Positions 9,301 to 22,116 of a stretch of DNA of 64,000 nt are shown here, piece by piece. Source of the stretch: Gymnothorax reevesii. Taxonomy: Eukaryota; Chordata; Actinopteri; Anguilliformes; Muraenidae. The stretch covers positions 37,220,611 through 37,284,610 of the forward strand of contig CM056582.1 in the NCBI GenBank assembly GCA_029721435.1, read 5' to 3'. Position 1 is the first letter of the stretch; every line of letters begins with the position of its first letter. The position numbers and the translations under genes are program-made. The notes below the pieces were generated by a model. The model had not been told where the DNA came from. It searched no databases and saw only the letters and a list, made by a program, of their open reading frames with translations.

Positions 9301-9449
9301 CTTTAACTGGTTTCTTTTGACGAAACAGCTACCAGTTTATATTAACAAGCACCAACTTTAAAGAAAGTTTTTATGTAGGAAATACCGCAAGATACATTAA
9401 CAAGCACCCCCATGAAACACCCTTGAAGGTTCTCCAACAATCAATCTGA
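6334..9449. repeat. Unit 3 (shortened copy)
   Basis: Full copy but only 3116 bp. At 7220-7224 the sequence runs straight from 'ggtagtt' to 'gcagtgtttg', where other units have 52 bp between 'ggtagtt' and 'gtgtttg'. The start carries the 'gtactgaaacc' short variant (about 6500). Its tRNA has a UUG anticodon. Confidence 0.97.
8174..8246 (-). tRNA. tRNA with Arg body and UUG anticodon (unit 3)
   Basis: Minus-strand 73-mer that folds in all four arms. The anticodon loop is CTTTGGA, so the anticodon is UUG, which reads the Gln codon CAA, because C35 became U. Other changes are wobble-tolerated: U25 opposite G10 and U62 opposite G52. The last base of the B box is T, not C. C35 is a major identity base for arginyl-tRNA synthetase, so charging with Arg would be expected to fall. 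Whether glutaminyl-tRNA synthetase accepts it cannot be judged here. Confidence 0.8.
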
Positions 9450-12400
9450 AGATCAGGGCCATGTTGGAATAGTGTTTTTTGTCACGGAAAGTGGCTAACT
9501 TCTAGAAAATGAGCTGGAAGTGTATACACGGCAGCCATGAGAAGTGTATTCCAGTTTTGTAAATGTAAAGAAAAGGTGCTTCAATGCTTCCTAACGTATC
9601 ACCTTTGACATAGGGTACACGAAACCATTCTTCATAAAAACAAAGGTGATAACGCCATCCAGCCATTCAGTGTGGCTGAACCATTTAAAGTGACGACCAT
9701 CCATACGGGCAATCACAAAAAACAAAGGAACGTGATGGGCAAGAATGGCATGATCAAGTTGGCCAGTAAATGCATTGGATTGTCGTAGCAGCACGGTTGT
9801 CTTCCTTAGCCGTTTTGAATTCCCCTTTACACCTCTCCTTTACCTCATGACATTATCCAATTGTGGTTGAAGAAACGTTTATGGACATTAGAGCATATGA
9901 CGTCATTTTTTGTCTATTCAAATTCTGCAGCAAAGTTATATAACTTATCCTTTATATGCCATATGATTAGGTCACACGGTCAGGTTGAATTATACTAGTC
10001 CTTTAATTGAAGCCTCATGTTTTTTCAGGTTAATTTTTAAGAAACAGCTGTCTACTTTTAAAATGCACACGCGTTAAAGTATTGTTAAGGGTCTCTTTAA
10101 TCTTCTGAACCAAGGACTGACACCTTATCCATTCGATCACACAGTCAGTTTCCATGATGTCAGTTCCATAGAATTAAAAACAGTAAAATGGACGATGTCA
10201 TGGAGTTGTGGGGATCTGAAGGGAGCTTAAAATGGCCACCCTTATTAATAAGAAAGTATTCCTATTGTGACACCTGAAAGGGAAGATCATAGAATTCCAC
10301 AAATGTTGGCCAGTATATACAAGCAGCATAGGTAGTTTCACTCAAGTCTGCCCACTCTTTGATGCAATTGTCAGTGCCCTTTTACTACAGTGTTTGAATT
10401 CTATGGATAGCTTAAGGGAGTGTCAGCAGACTTTTATAATACTATCTTGTATTCACTATTGACACAATAGGGACTTTAAGCAAGGGCGGATTTTGCGACG
10501 GCTACGGCACCCGGATATAGATCTGCACTCCGCTGATCGAGACTGAAGCCGTTGTGCCGGCGTTCTTTGCCGTAGAAGGCTGATCTACCATGGGGAAAGA
10601 ACCAATCTCACGAGGCCACTACAACGCTTGGTGCAGGAGATTGAAAATGTTTTCTATAATTGATTGTGACACACTAAACATTATGTGTTTCAGTGGACTT
10701 TTCACACAGACACAGGATACTGTGTAAATTTCGCTGAGTAAAACCATAGTGAACAATTTTCTGCTGCAGGCTATATTCTCCCCTCATCCCAGCATGGCAT
10801 ACGGTACTTCATTTCTCTACCCTATAAACATCTATATTTACTCACATGTACATTAGTCTTTCTTCTACTGCTGTGCATGAAAAGTACACATATGATGTAT
10901 ATAAATGCACACTCCCATGCACTTTACCATTCATTTACACTCTGATTAGATGTGTGCTTTAATTGTCAAACTTTACGTCTTTTTAAAATTGAATTGTTCA
11001 AAGTAAAGTTTATTAAAAAGATGCACATTTCTTTTGGTTATGCTCTGTTCCTGTACTTGGCATAATGACAATAAATTTGAATATTGTAATCAAATATTAA
11101 CTGTTTCCCATTTCCCCTAAATCTATGACATCTACTCCTTTTGCCAGTGGGAGCAGGACAAATGAGCACTCACACTGAATTAACTACTCTGCTGACAAAC
11201 CCTGATTAAAATCCACTGTTGTTTAAAGTCTCTGCTGGATTTGACAGTGACAGCACCAGCACTTGAGACACTTTTTTCCAGGTACCACAGGCATTGCAAA
11301 ATCTGCCATTGTTGCTGGTCCAGATGAAATGCACAACTCCAACCACGAAGGGACTCGAACCCTCAGTCTTCTGATCCGAAGCCACACGCCTTATCCATTA
11401 GGCCACGTGGTCATTGCATGACAAGGCTGACTCCGAACAGTGAGCTGTGAGAACTGACAGCGGTTGATCAGTGCCATGTCAAATAACCGCTGTCATGTTG
11501 AGTTAAACAGCCCTGTCATTGAAAAACTCTCATACTCAATCACTCTCCAGATCCAAACTCAGGTGTTTCGACCGTATGGTCAGGCTGAGCAATGTTAGCC
11601 CCTTGACTGAAGTTTGGTGAGTTTTTTTCTCAGATTTCAGTGTTAGTAACACCAGCAAGATGATATGAAAAAACACCACCATCACACAACTATGGAAAGA
11701 CTCAAGTCCTCAATCTTTTGATCCGGAGTCAGAAAGCTCCTCCATTAGATGTCCTTTCATATTAGGTGACATCATTGGGGTTGACTTATGTTATTCCCTT
11801 AAACAAAGCCTTGTGAGTGTTAGTTTCAAGTTTCTGTTGCAGAAACTGTGACCAAGTCGTGTTAACAAGTACCAGCTTAAAAGAAAGTTTTTGTCCGAGA
11901 AACAGCTGGCAAGTGACATTAAAAAGCACCAGCACTAAACAACCATGAATGGTCTCCAACTGTCAGTCTTAATACTTGAGTCAACTAAATTATCCAATAT
12001 TTGCCTGATGTATTAGTTCACATGGTCAGGTTGAGTTTTGCTTGTCCCTTGACAGTGGTTTTGTGAGTTTAGTCAAGGTTCTTTCTAAAACCGCAGCCAG
12101 ATAACATGAAAAACCACGACCAGAAGACACTTATGAAGGGACTCAGATCCTCAATGTTCTGGCTCAAAGTCAGAAACCTCACCTATTAGTTTGCTTTCAT
12201 ACATTACTACTACTATGTTACATTCAAAAGCTCTGTTATTGAACAAGGTATGCTCAATTTCCTTATCCAAAATCAGGTGCCCTGTGTATCGGACCGTAAA
12301 AAACAGCTTGCAAATGATATAAACACAAGTGTCAAACAAGCAAGAAGGGACTAAAGTCCTTCGTCTTCAGATCCGTAGTCAGGAATTTCTCCATTAGGGG

Positions 12401-12615
12401 CCCTTCATATTAGGTAACATCATATGACTGAATTGCTTTATTGTCATGAAGAAAAGGTTCCAAGTTCTTTAACTGGTTTCTTTTGACGAAACAGCTACCA
12501 GTTCATATTAACAAGCACCAACTTTAAAGAAAGTTTTTATGTAGGAAATACCGCAAGATACATTAACAAGCACCCCCATGAAACACCCTTGAAGGTTCTC
12601 CAACAATCAATCCGA
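9450..12615. repeat. Unit 4
   Basis: Full copy of 3166 bp with several private substitutions in the GC-rich core ('ccgtagaagg', 'cacgaggcc', 'ttggtgcagg' around 10570-10635). Its tRNA has one anticodon-stem mismatch. Confidence 0.97.
11340..11412 (-). tRNA. tRNA-Arg(UCG), one stem defect (unit 4)
   Basis: Minus-strand 73-mer with perfect A and B boxes and sound acceptor, D and T stems. The anticodon stem has one G28:G42 mismatch and a G31:U39 wobble. Anticodon UCG. Functional status is uncertain. Confidence 0.75.
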
Positions 12616-13559
12616 AGATCAGGGCCACGTTTGAATAATGTTTTTTGTCACGGAAAGTGGCTAACTTCTAGAAAATGAGCTGGAAGTGTATACACGGCAG
12701 CCATGAGAAGTGTATTCCAGTTTTGTAAATGTAAAGAAAAGGTGCTTCAATGCTTCCTAACGTATCACCTTTGACATAGGGTACACGAAACCATTCTTCA
12801 TAAAAACAAAGGTGATAACGCCATCCAGCCATTCAGTGTGGCTGAACCATTTAAAGTGACGACCATCCATACGGGCAATCACAAAAAACAAAGGAATGTG
12901 ATGGGCAAGAATGGCATGATCAAGTTGGCCAGTAAATGCATTGGATTGTCGTAGCAGCACGGTTGTCTTCCTTAGCCGTTTTGAATTCCCCTTTACACCT
13001 CTCCTTTACCTCATGACATTATCCAATTGTGGTTGAAGAAACGTTTATGGACATTAGAGCATATGACGTCATTTTTTGTCTATTCAAATTCTGCAGCAAA
13101 GTTATATAACTTATCCTTTATATGCCATATGATTAGGTCACACGGTCAGGTTGAATTATACTAGTCCTTTAATTGAAGCCTCATGTTTTTTCAGGTTAAT
13201 TTTTAAGAAACAGCTGTCTACTTTTAAAATGCACACGCGTTAAAGTATTGTTAAGGGTCTCTTTAATCTTCTGAACCAAGGACTGACACCTTATCCATTC
13301 GATCACACAGTCAGTTTCCATGATGTCAGCTCCATAGAATTAAAAACAGTAAAATGGACGATGTCATGGAGTTGTGGGGATCTGAAGGGAGCTTAAAATG
13401 GCCACCCTTATTGATAAGAAAGTATTCCTATTGTGACACCTGAAAGGGAAGATCATAGAATTCCACAAAGGTTGGCCAGTATATACAAGCAGCATAGGTA
13501 GTTTCACTCAAGTCTGCCCACTCTTTGATGCAATTGTCAGTGCCCTTTTACTACAGTGT

Positions 13560-13829
13560 TTGAATTCTATGGATAGCTTAAGGGAGTGTCAGCAGACTTT
13601 TATAATACTATCTTGTATTCACCATTGTCACAATAGGGACTTTAAGCAAGGGCGGATTTTGCGACGGCTACGGCACCCGGATATAGATCTGCACTCCGCT
13701 GATCGAGACTTGAGCCGTTGTGCCGGCGTTCTTTGCCGTAGCAGGCTGATCTACCATGGGGAAAGAACCAATCTCACGTGGCCACTACAACGCTTGGTTC
13801 AGGAGATTGAAAATGTTTTCTATAATTGA
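13560..13829 (+). other. Open 86-89 codon frame across the GC-rich core (unit 5)
   Basis: The frame starts at TTG 13560, or at the first ATG at 13569 (86 codons), and ends at 13829. It is open back to about 13503. Residues 30-60 are rich in Arg, Asp, His and Cys. No domain, signal peptide or membrane segment is recognised. In most other units the same frame has two TGA stops ('cactattgacac' and 'gagactgaagcc'). Here they read 'caccattgtcac' and 'gagacttgagcc'. No splice sites or Kozak context stand out. It could be the ancestral reading frame, a conversion tract from an unseen copy, or chance. Confidence 0.25.
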
Positions 13830-14505
13830 TTGTGACACACTAAACATTATGTGTTTCAGTGGACTTTTCACACAGACACAGGATACTGTGTAAATTTCGC
13901 TGAGTAAAACCATAGTGAACAATTTTCTGCTGCAGGCTATATTCTCCCCTCATCCCAGCATGGCATACGGTACTTCATTTCTCTACCCTATAAACATCTA
14001 TATTTACTCACATGTACATTAGTCTTTCTTCTACTGCTGTGCATGAAAAGTACACATATGATGTATATAAATGCACACTCCCATGCACTTTACCGTTCAT
14101 TTACACTCTGATTAGATGTGTGCTTTAATTGTCAAACTTTACGTATTTTTAAAATTGAATTGTTCAAAGTAAAGTTTATTAAAAAGATGCACATTTCTTT
14201 TGGTTATGCTCTGTTCCTGTACTTGGCATAATGACAATAAATTTGAATATTGTAATCAAATATTAACTGTTTCCCATTTCCCCTAAATCTATGACATCAA
14301 CTCCTTTTGCTAGTGGGAGCAGAACAAATGAGCACTCACACTGAATTAACTACTTTGCTGACAAACCCTGATTAAAATCCACTGTTGTTTAAAGTCTCTG
14401 CTGGATTTGACAGTGACAGCACCAGCACTTGAGACACTTTTTTCCAGGTGCCATGGGCACTGCAAAATCTGCAATTGTTGCTGGTCCAGATGAAATGCAC
14501 AATTC

Positions 14506-14578
14506 CAACCCCAAAGGGACTCGAACTCTCAGTCTTCTGATCCGAAGTCACACGCCTTATCCATTAGGCCACGTGGTC
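14506..14578 (-). pseudogene. Decayed tRNA-Arg(UCG) (unit 5)
   Basis: Same decay type as unit 1 (G28:G42, A52:C62 and A5:G68 mismatches, weakened B box) but the anticodon loop is the original CTTCGGA. So the UGC anticodon of units 1 and 6 arose after the stems had already decayed, or was corrected here. The same allele is in unit 9. Confidence 0.82.
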
Positions 14579-15782
14579 ATTGCATGACAAGGTTGACTCC
14601 GAACAGTGAGCTGTGAGAACTGACAGCGGTTGATCAGTGCCATGTCAAATAACCGCTGTCATGTTGAGTTAAACAGCCCTGTCATTGAAAAACTCTCATG
14701 CCCAATCACTCTCCAGATCCAAACTCAGGTGTTTCGACCGTATGGTCAGGCTGAGCAATGTTAGCCCCTTGACTGAAGTTTGGTGAGTTTTTTTCTCAGA
14801 TTTCAGTGTTAGTAACACCAGCAAGATGATATGAAAAAACACCACCATCACACAACTATGCAAAGACTCAAGTCCTCAATCTTTTGATCCGGAGTCAGAA
14901 AGCTCCTCCATTAGGTGTCCTTTCATATTAGGTGACATCATTGGGGTTGACTTATGTTATTCCCTTAAACAAAGCCTTGTGAGTGTTAGTTTCAAGTTTC
15001 TGTTGCAGAAACTGTGACCAAGTCGTGTTAACAAGTACCAGCTTAAAAGAAAGTTTTTGTCCGAGAAACAGCTGGCAAGTGACATTAAAAAGCACCAGCA
15101 CTAAACAACCATGAATGGTCTCCAACTGTCAGTCTTAATACTTGAGTCAACTAAATTATCCAATATTTGCCTGATGTATTAGTTCACATGGTCAGGTTGA
15201 GTTTTGCTTGTCCCTTGACAGTGGTTTTGTGAGTTTTGTCAAGGTTTTTTCAAAAAACCGCAGCCAGATAACATGAAAAACCACGACCAGAAGACACTAA
15301 TGAAGGGACTCAGATCCTCAATGTTCTGGCTCAAAGTCAGAAACCTCACCTATTAGTTTGCTTTCATACATTACTACTACTATGTTACATTCAAAAGCTC
15401 TGTTATTGAACAAGGTATGCTCAATTACCTTATCCAAAATCAGGTGCCCTGTGTATCGGACCGTAAAAAACAGCTTGCAAGTGATATAAACACAAGTGTC
15501 AAACAAGCAAGAAGGGACTAAAGTCCTTCGTCTTCAGATCCGTAGTCAGGAATTTCTCCATTAGGGGCCCTTCATATTAGGTAACATCATATGACTGAAT
15601 TGCTTTATTGTCATGAAGAAAAGGTTCCAAGTTCTTTAACTGGTTTCTTTTGACGAAACAGCTACCAGTTCATATTAACAAGCACCAACTTTAAAGAAAG
15701 TTTTTATGTAGGAAATACCGCAAGATACATTAACAAGCACCCCCATGAAACACCCTTGAAGGTTCTCCAACAATCAATCCGA

Positions 15783-18700
15783 AGATCAGGGCCATGTTGG
15801 AATAGTGTTTTTTGTCACGGAAAGTGGCTAACTTCTAGAAAATGAGCTGGAAGTGTATACACGGCAGCCATGAGAAGTGTATTCCAGTTTTGTAAATGTA
15901 AAGAAAAGGTGCTTCAATGCTTCCTAACGTATCACCTTTGACATAGGGTACACGAAACCATTCTTCATAAAAACAAAGGTGATAACGCCATCCAGCCATT
16001 CAGTGTGGCTGAACCATTTAAAGTGACGACCATCCATACGGGCAATCACAAAAAACAAAGGAACGTGATGGGCAAGAATGGCATGATCAAGTTGGCCAGT
16101 AAATGCATTGGATTGTCGTAGCAGCACGGTTGTCTTCCTTAGCCGTTTTGAATTCCCCTTTACACCTCTCCTTTACCTCATGACATTATCCAATTGTGGT
16201 TGAAGAAACGTTTATGGACATTAGAGCATATGACGTCATTTTTTGTCTATTCAAATTCTGCAGCAAAGTTATATAACTTATCCTTTATATGCCATATGAT
16301 TAGGTCACACGGTCAGGTTGAATTATACTAGTCCTTTAATTGAAGCCTCATGTTTTTTCAGGTTAATTTTTAAGAAACAGCTGTCTACTTTTAAAATGCA
16401 CACGCGTTAAAGTATTGTTAAGGGTCTCTTTAATCTTCTGAACCAAGGACTGACACCTTATCCATTCGATCACACAGTCAGTTTCCATGATGTCAGCTCC
16501 ATAGAATTAAAAACAGTAAAATGGACGATGTCATGGAGTTGTGGGGATCTGAAGGGAGCTTAAAATGGCCACCCTTATTGATAAGAAAGTATTCCTATTG
16601 TGACACCTGAAAGGGAAGATCATAGAATTCCACAAAGGTTGGCCAGTATATACAAGCAGCATAGGTAGTTTCACTCAAGTCTGCCCACTCTTTGATGCAA
16701 TTGTCAGTGCCCTTTTACTACAGTGTTTGAATTCTATGGATAGCTTAAGGGAGTGTCAGCAGACTTTTATAATACTCTCTTGTATTCACTATTGACACAA
16801 TAGGGACTTTAAGCAAGGGCGGATTTTGCGACGGCTACGGCACCCGGATATAGATCTGCACTCCGCTGATCGAGACTGAAGCCGTTGTGCCGGCGTTCTT
16901 TGCCGTAGCAGGCTGATCTACCATGGGGAAAGAACCAATCTCACGTGGCCACTACAACGCTTGGTTCAGGAGATTGAAAATGTTTTCTATAATTGATTGT
17001 GACACACTAAACATTATGTGTTTCAGTGGACTTTTCACACAGACACAGGATACTGTGTAAATTTCGCTGAGTAAAACCATAGTGAACAATTTTCTGCTGC
17101 AGGCTATATTCTCCCCTCATCCCAGCATGGCATACGGTACTTCATTTCTCTACCCTATAAACATCTATATTTACTCACATGTACATTAGTCTTTCTTCTA
17201 CTGCTGTGCATGAAAAGTACACATATGATGTATGTAAATGCACACTCCCATGCACTTTACCGTTCATTTACACTCTGATTAGATGTGTGCTTTAATTGTC
17301 AAACTTTACGTATTTTTAAAATTGAATTGTTCAAAGTAAAGTTTATTAAAAAGATGCACATTTCTTTTGGTTATGCTCTGTTCCTGTACTTGGCATAATG
17401 ACAATAAATTTGAATATTGTAATCAAATATTAACTGTTTCCCATTTCCCCTAAATCTATGACATCAACTCCTTTTGCTAGTGGGAGCAGAACAAATGAGC
17501 ACTCACACTGAATTAACTACTTTGCTGACAAACCCTGATTAAAATCCACTGTTGTTTAAAGTCTCTGCTGGATTTGACAGTGACAGCACCAGCACTTGAG
17601 ACACTTTTTTCCAGGTGCCATGGGCACTGCAAAATCTGCAATTGTTGCTGGTCCAGATGAAATGCACAATTCCAACCCCAAAGGGACTCGAACTCTCAGT
17701 CTTCTGATCCGCAGTCACACGCCTTATCCATTAGGCCACGTGGTCATTGCATGACAAGGCTGACTCCGAACAGTGAGCTGTGAGAACTGACAGCGGTTGA
17801 TCAGTGCCATGTCAAATAACCGCTGTCATGTTGAGTTAAACAGCCCTGTCATTGAAAAACTCTCATGCCCAATCACTCTCCAGATCCAAACTCAGGTGTT
17901 TCGACCGTATGGTCAGGCTGAGCAATGTTAGCCCCTTGACTGAAGTTTGGTGAGTTTTTTTCTCAGATTTCAGTGTTAGTAACACCAGCAAGATGATATG
18001 AAAAAACACCACCATCACACAACTATGCAAAGACTCAAGTCCTCAATCTTTTGATCCGGAGTCAGAAAGCTCCTCCATTAGGTGTCCTTTCATATTAGGT
18101 GACATCATTGGGGTTGACTTATGTTATTCCCTTAAACAAAGCCTTGTGAGTGTTAGTTTCAAGTTTCTGTTGCAGAAACTGTGACCAAGTCGTGTTAACA
18201 AGTACCAGCTTAAAAGAAAGTTTTTGTCCGAGAAACAGCTGGCAAGTGACATTAAAAAGCACCAGCACTAAACAACCATGAATGGTCTCCAACTGTCAGT
18301 CTTAATACTTGAGTCAACTAAATTATCCAATATTTGCCTGATGTATTAGTTCACATGGTCAGGTTGAGTTTTGCTTGTCCCTTGACAGTGGTTTTGTGAG
18401 TTTTGTCAAGGTTTTTTCAAAAAACCGCAGCCAGATAACATGAAAAACCACGACCAGAAGACACTAATGAAGGGACTCAGATCCTCAATGTTCTGGCTCA
18501 AAGTCAGAAACCTCACCTATTAGTTTGCTTTCATACATTACTACTACTATGTTACATTCAAAAGCTCTGTTATTGAACAAGGTATGCTCAATTACCTTAT
18601 CCAAAATCAGGTGCCCTGTGTATCGGACCGTAAAAAACAGCTTGCAAGTGATATAAACACAAGTGTCAAACAAGCAAGAAGGGACTAAAGTCCTTCGTCT

Positions 18701-18949
18701 TCAGATCCGTAGTCAGGAATTTCTCCATTAGGGGCCCTTCATATTAGGTAACATCATATGACTGAATTGCTTTATTGTCATGAAGAAAAGGTTCCAAGTT
18801 CTTTAACTGGTTTCTTTTGACGAAACAGCTACCAGTTCATATTAACAAGCACCAACTTTAAAGAAAGTTTTTATGTAGGAAATACCGCAAGATACATTAA
18901 CAAGCACCCCCATGAAACACCCTTGAAGGTTCTCCAACAATCAATCCGA
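15783..18949. repeat. Unit 6
   Basis: Full copy of 3167 bp, the near-twin of unit 1, including the decayed tRNA with UGC anticodon and TATGTAAA. Confidence 0.97.
17673..17745 (-). pseudogene. Decayed tRNA-Arg copy, UGC anticodon (unit 6)
   Basis: Identical by eye to the unit 1 copy: UGC anticodon loop CTGCGGA, mismatches in the anticodon, T and acceptor stems, weakened B box. Probably non-functional. Confidence 0.85.
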
Positions 18950-21900
18950 AGATCAGGGCCATGTTGGAATAGTGTTTTTTGTCACGGAAAGTGGCTAACT
19001 TCTAGAAAATGAGCTGGAAGTGTATACACGGCAGCCATGAGAAGTGTATTCCAGTTTTGTAAATGTAAAGAAAAGGTGCTTCAATGCTTCCTAACGTATC
19101 ACCTTTGACATAGGGTACACGAAACCATTCTTCATAAAAACAAAGGTGATAACGCCATCCAGCCATTCAGTGTGGCTGAACCATTTAAAGTGACGACCAT
19201 CCATACGGGCAATCACAAAAAACAAAGGAACGTGATGGGCAAGAATGGCATGATCAAGTTGGCCAGTAAATGCATTGGATTGTCGTAGCAGCACGGTTGT
19301 CTTCCTTAGCCGTTTTGAATTCCCCTTTACACCTCTCCTTTACCTCATGACATTATCCAATTGTGGTTGAAGAAACGTTTATGGACATTAGAGCATATGA
19401 CGTCATTTTTTGTCTATTCAAATTCTGCAGCAAAGTTATATAACTTATCCTTTATATGCCATATGATTAGGTCACACGGTCAGGTTGAATTATACTAGTC
19501 CTTTAATTGAAGCCTCATGTTTTTTCAGGTTAATTTTTAAGAAACAGCTGTCTACTTTTAAAATGCACACGCGTTAAAGTATTGTTAAGGGTCTCTTTAA
19601 TCTTCTGAACCAAGGACTGACACCTTATCCATTCGATCACACAGTCAGTTTCCATGATGTCAGCTCCATAGAATTAAAAACAGTAAAATGGACGATGTCA
19701 TGGAGTTGTGGGGATCTGAAGGGAGCTTAAAATGGCCACCCTTATTGATAAGAAAGTATTCCTATTGTGACACCTGAAAGGGAAGATCATAGAATTCCAC
19801 AAAGGTTGGCCAGTATATACAAGCAGCATAGGTAGTTTCACTCAAGTCTGCCCACTCTTTGATGCAATTGTCAGTGCCCTTTTACTACAGTGTTTGAATT
19901 CTATGGATAGCTTAAGGGAGTGTCAGCAGACTTTTATAATACTCTCTTGTATTCACTATTGACACAATAGGGACTTTAAGCAAGGGCGGATTTTGCGACG
20001 GCTACGGCACCCGGATATAGATCTGCACTCCGCTGATCGAGACTGAAGCCGTTGTGCCGGCGTTCTTTGCCGTAGCAGGCTGATCTACCATGGGGAAAGA
20101 ACCAATCTCACGTGGCCACTACAACGCTTGGTTCAGGAGATTGAAAATGTTTTCTATAATTGATTGTGACACACTAAACATTATGTGTTTCAGTGGACTT
20201 TTCACACAGACACAGGATACTGTGTAAATTTCGCTGAGTAAAACCATAGTGAACAATTTTCTGCTGCAGGCTATATTCTCCCCTCATCCCAGCATGGCAT
20301 ACGGTACTTCATTTCTCTACCCTATAAACATCTATATTTACTCACATGTACATTAGTCTTTCTTCTACTGCTGTGCATGAAAAGTACACATATGATGTAT
20401 GTAAATGCACACTCCCATGCACTTTACCGTTCATTTACACTCTGATTAGATGTGTGCTTTAATTGTCAAACTTTACGTCTTTTTAAAATTGAATTGTTCA
20501 AAGTAAAGTTTATTGAAAAGATGCACATTTCTTTTGGTTATGCTCTGTTCCTGTACTTGGCATAATGACAATAAATTTGAATATTGTAATCAAATATTAA
20601 CTGGTTCCCATTTCCCCTAAATCTATGACATCTACTCCTTTTGCCAGTGGGAGCAGGACAAATGAGCACTCACACTGAATTAACTACTTTTCTGACAAAC
20701 CCTGATTAAAATCCACTTTTGTTTAAAGTATCTGCTGGATTTGACAGTGACAGCACCAGCACTTGAGACACTTTTTTCCAGGTACCATAGGCATTGCAAA
20801 ATCTGCCATTGTTGCTGGTCCAGATGAAATGCACAATTCCAACCACAAAGGGACTCGAACTCTCAGTCTTCTGATCCGAAGTCAGACGCCATATCCATTA
20901 GGCCACGTGGTCATTGCATGACAAGGCTGACTCCGAACAGTGAGCTGTGAGAACTGACAGCGGTTGATCAGTGCCATGTCAAATAACCGCTGTCATGTTG
21001 AGTTAAACAGCCCTGTCATTGAAAAACTCTCATGCCCAATCACTCTCCAGATCCAAACTCAGGTGTTTCGACCGTATGGTCAGGCTGAGCAATGTTAGCC
21101 CCTTGACTGAAGTTTGGTGAGTTTTTTTCTCAGATTTCAGCGTTAGTAACACCAGCAAGATGATATGAAAAAACACCACCATCACACAACTATGCAAAGA
21201 CTCAAGTCCTCAATCTTTTGATCCGGAGTCAGAAAGCTCCTCCATTAGGTGTCCTTTCATATTAGGTGACATCATTGGGGTTGACTTATGTTATTCCCTT
21301 AAACAAAGCCTTGTGAGTGTTAGTTTCAAGTTTCTGTTGCAGAAACTGTGACCAAGTCGTGTTAACAAGTACCAGCTTAAAAGAAAGTTTTTGTCCGAGA
21401 AACAGCTGGCAAGTGACATTAAAAAGCACCAGCACTAAACAACCATGAATGGTCTCCAACTGTCAGTCTTAATACTTGAGTCAACTAAATTATCCAATAT
21501 TTGCCTGATGTATTAGTTCACATGGTCAGGTTGAGTTTTGCTTGTCCCTTGACAGTGGTTTTGTGAGTTTTGTCAAGGTTTTTTCAAAAAACCGCAGCCA
21601 GATAACATGAAAAACCACGACCAGAAGACACTAATGAAGGGACTCAGATCCTCAATGTTCTGGCTCAAAGTCAGAAACCTCACCTATTAGTTTGCTTTCA
21701 TACATTACTACTACTATGTTACATTCAAAAGCTCTGTTATTGAACAAGGTATGCTCAATTACCTTATCCAAAATCAGGTGCCCTGTGTATCGGACCGTAA
21801 AAAACAGCTTGCAAGTGATATAAACACAAGTGTCAAACAAGCAAGAAGGGACTAAAGTCCTTCGTCTTCAGATCCGTAGTCAGGAATTTCTCCATTAGGG

Positions 21901-22116
21901 GCCCTTCATATTAGGTAACATCATATGACTGAATTGCTTTATTGTCATGAAGAAAAGGTTCCAAGTTCTTTAACTGGTTTCTTTTGACGAAACAGCTACC
22001 AGTTCATATTAACAAGCACCAACTTTAAAGAAAGTTTTTATGTAGGAAATACCGCAAGATACATTAACAAGCACCCCCATGAAACACCCTTGAAGGTTCT
22101 CCAACAATCAATCCGA
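18950..22116. repeat. Unit 7
   Basis: Full copy of 3167 bp. It groups with units 2 and 10 through the tRNA with 'gccatatcc' in the D arm, 'ctctcttg' and TATGTAAA. It has a private 'ttgaaaagatg' at about 20513. Confidence 0.97.
20840..20912 (-). pseudogene. Partly decayed tRNA-Arg(UCG) (unit 7)
   Basis: Same allele as unit 2: D-stem T13:T22 and T-stem A52:C62 mismatches, UCG anticodon retained, acceptor stem sound. Confidence 0.75.

Larger units (their letters stand above)
12616..15782. repeat. Unit 5 (open-core copy)
   Basis: Full copy of 3167 bp. It is one of two units in which the GC-rich core is an uninterrupted reading frame (the other is unit 9). Its tRNA is of the decayed unit 1/6 type but keeps a UCG anticodon. 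Confidence 0.97.
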
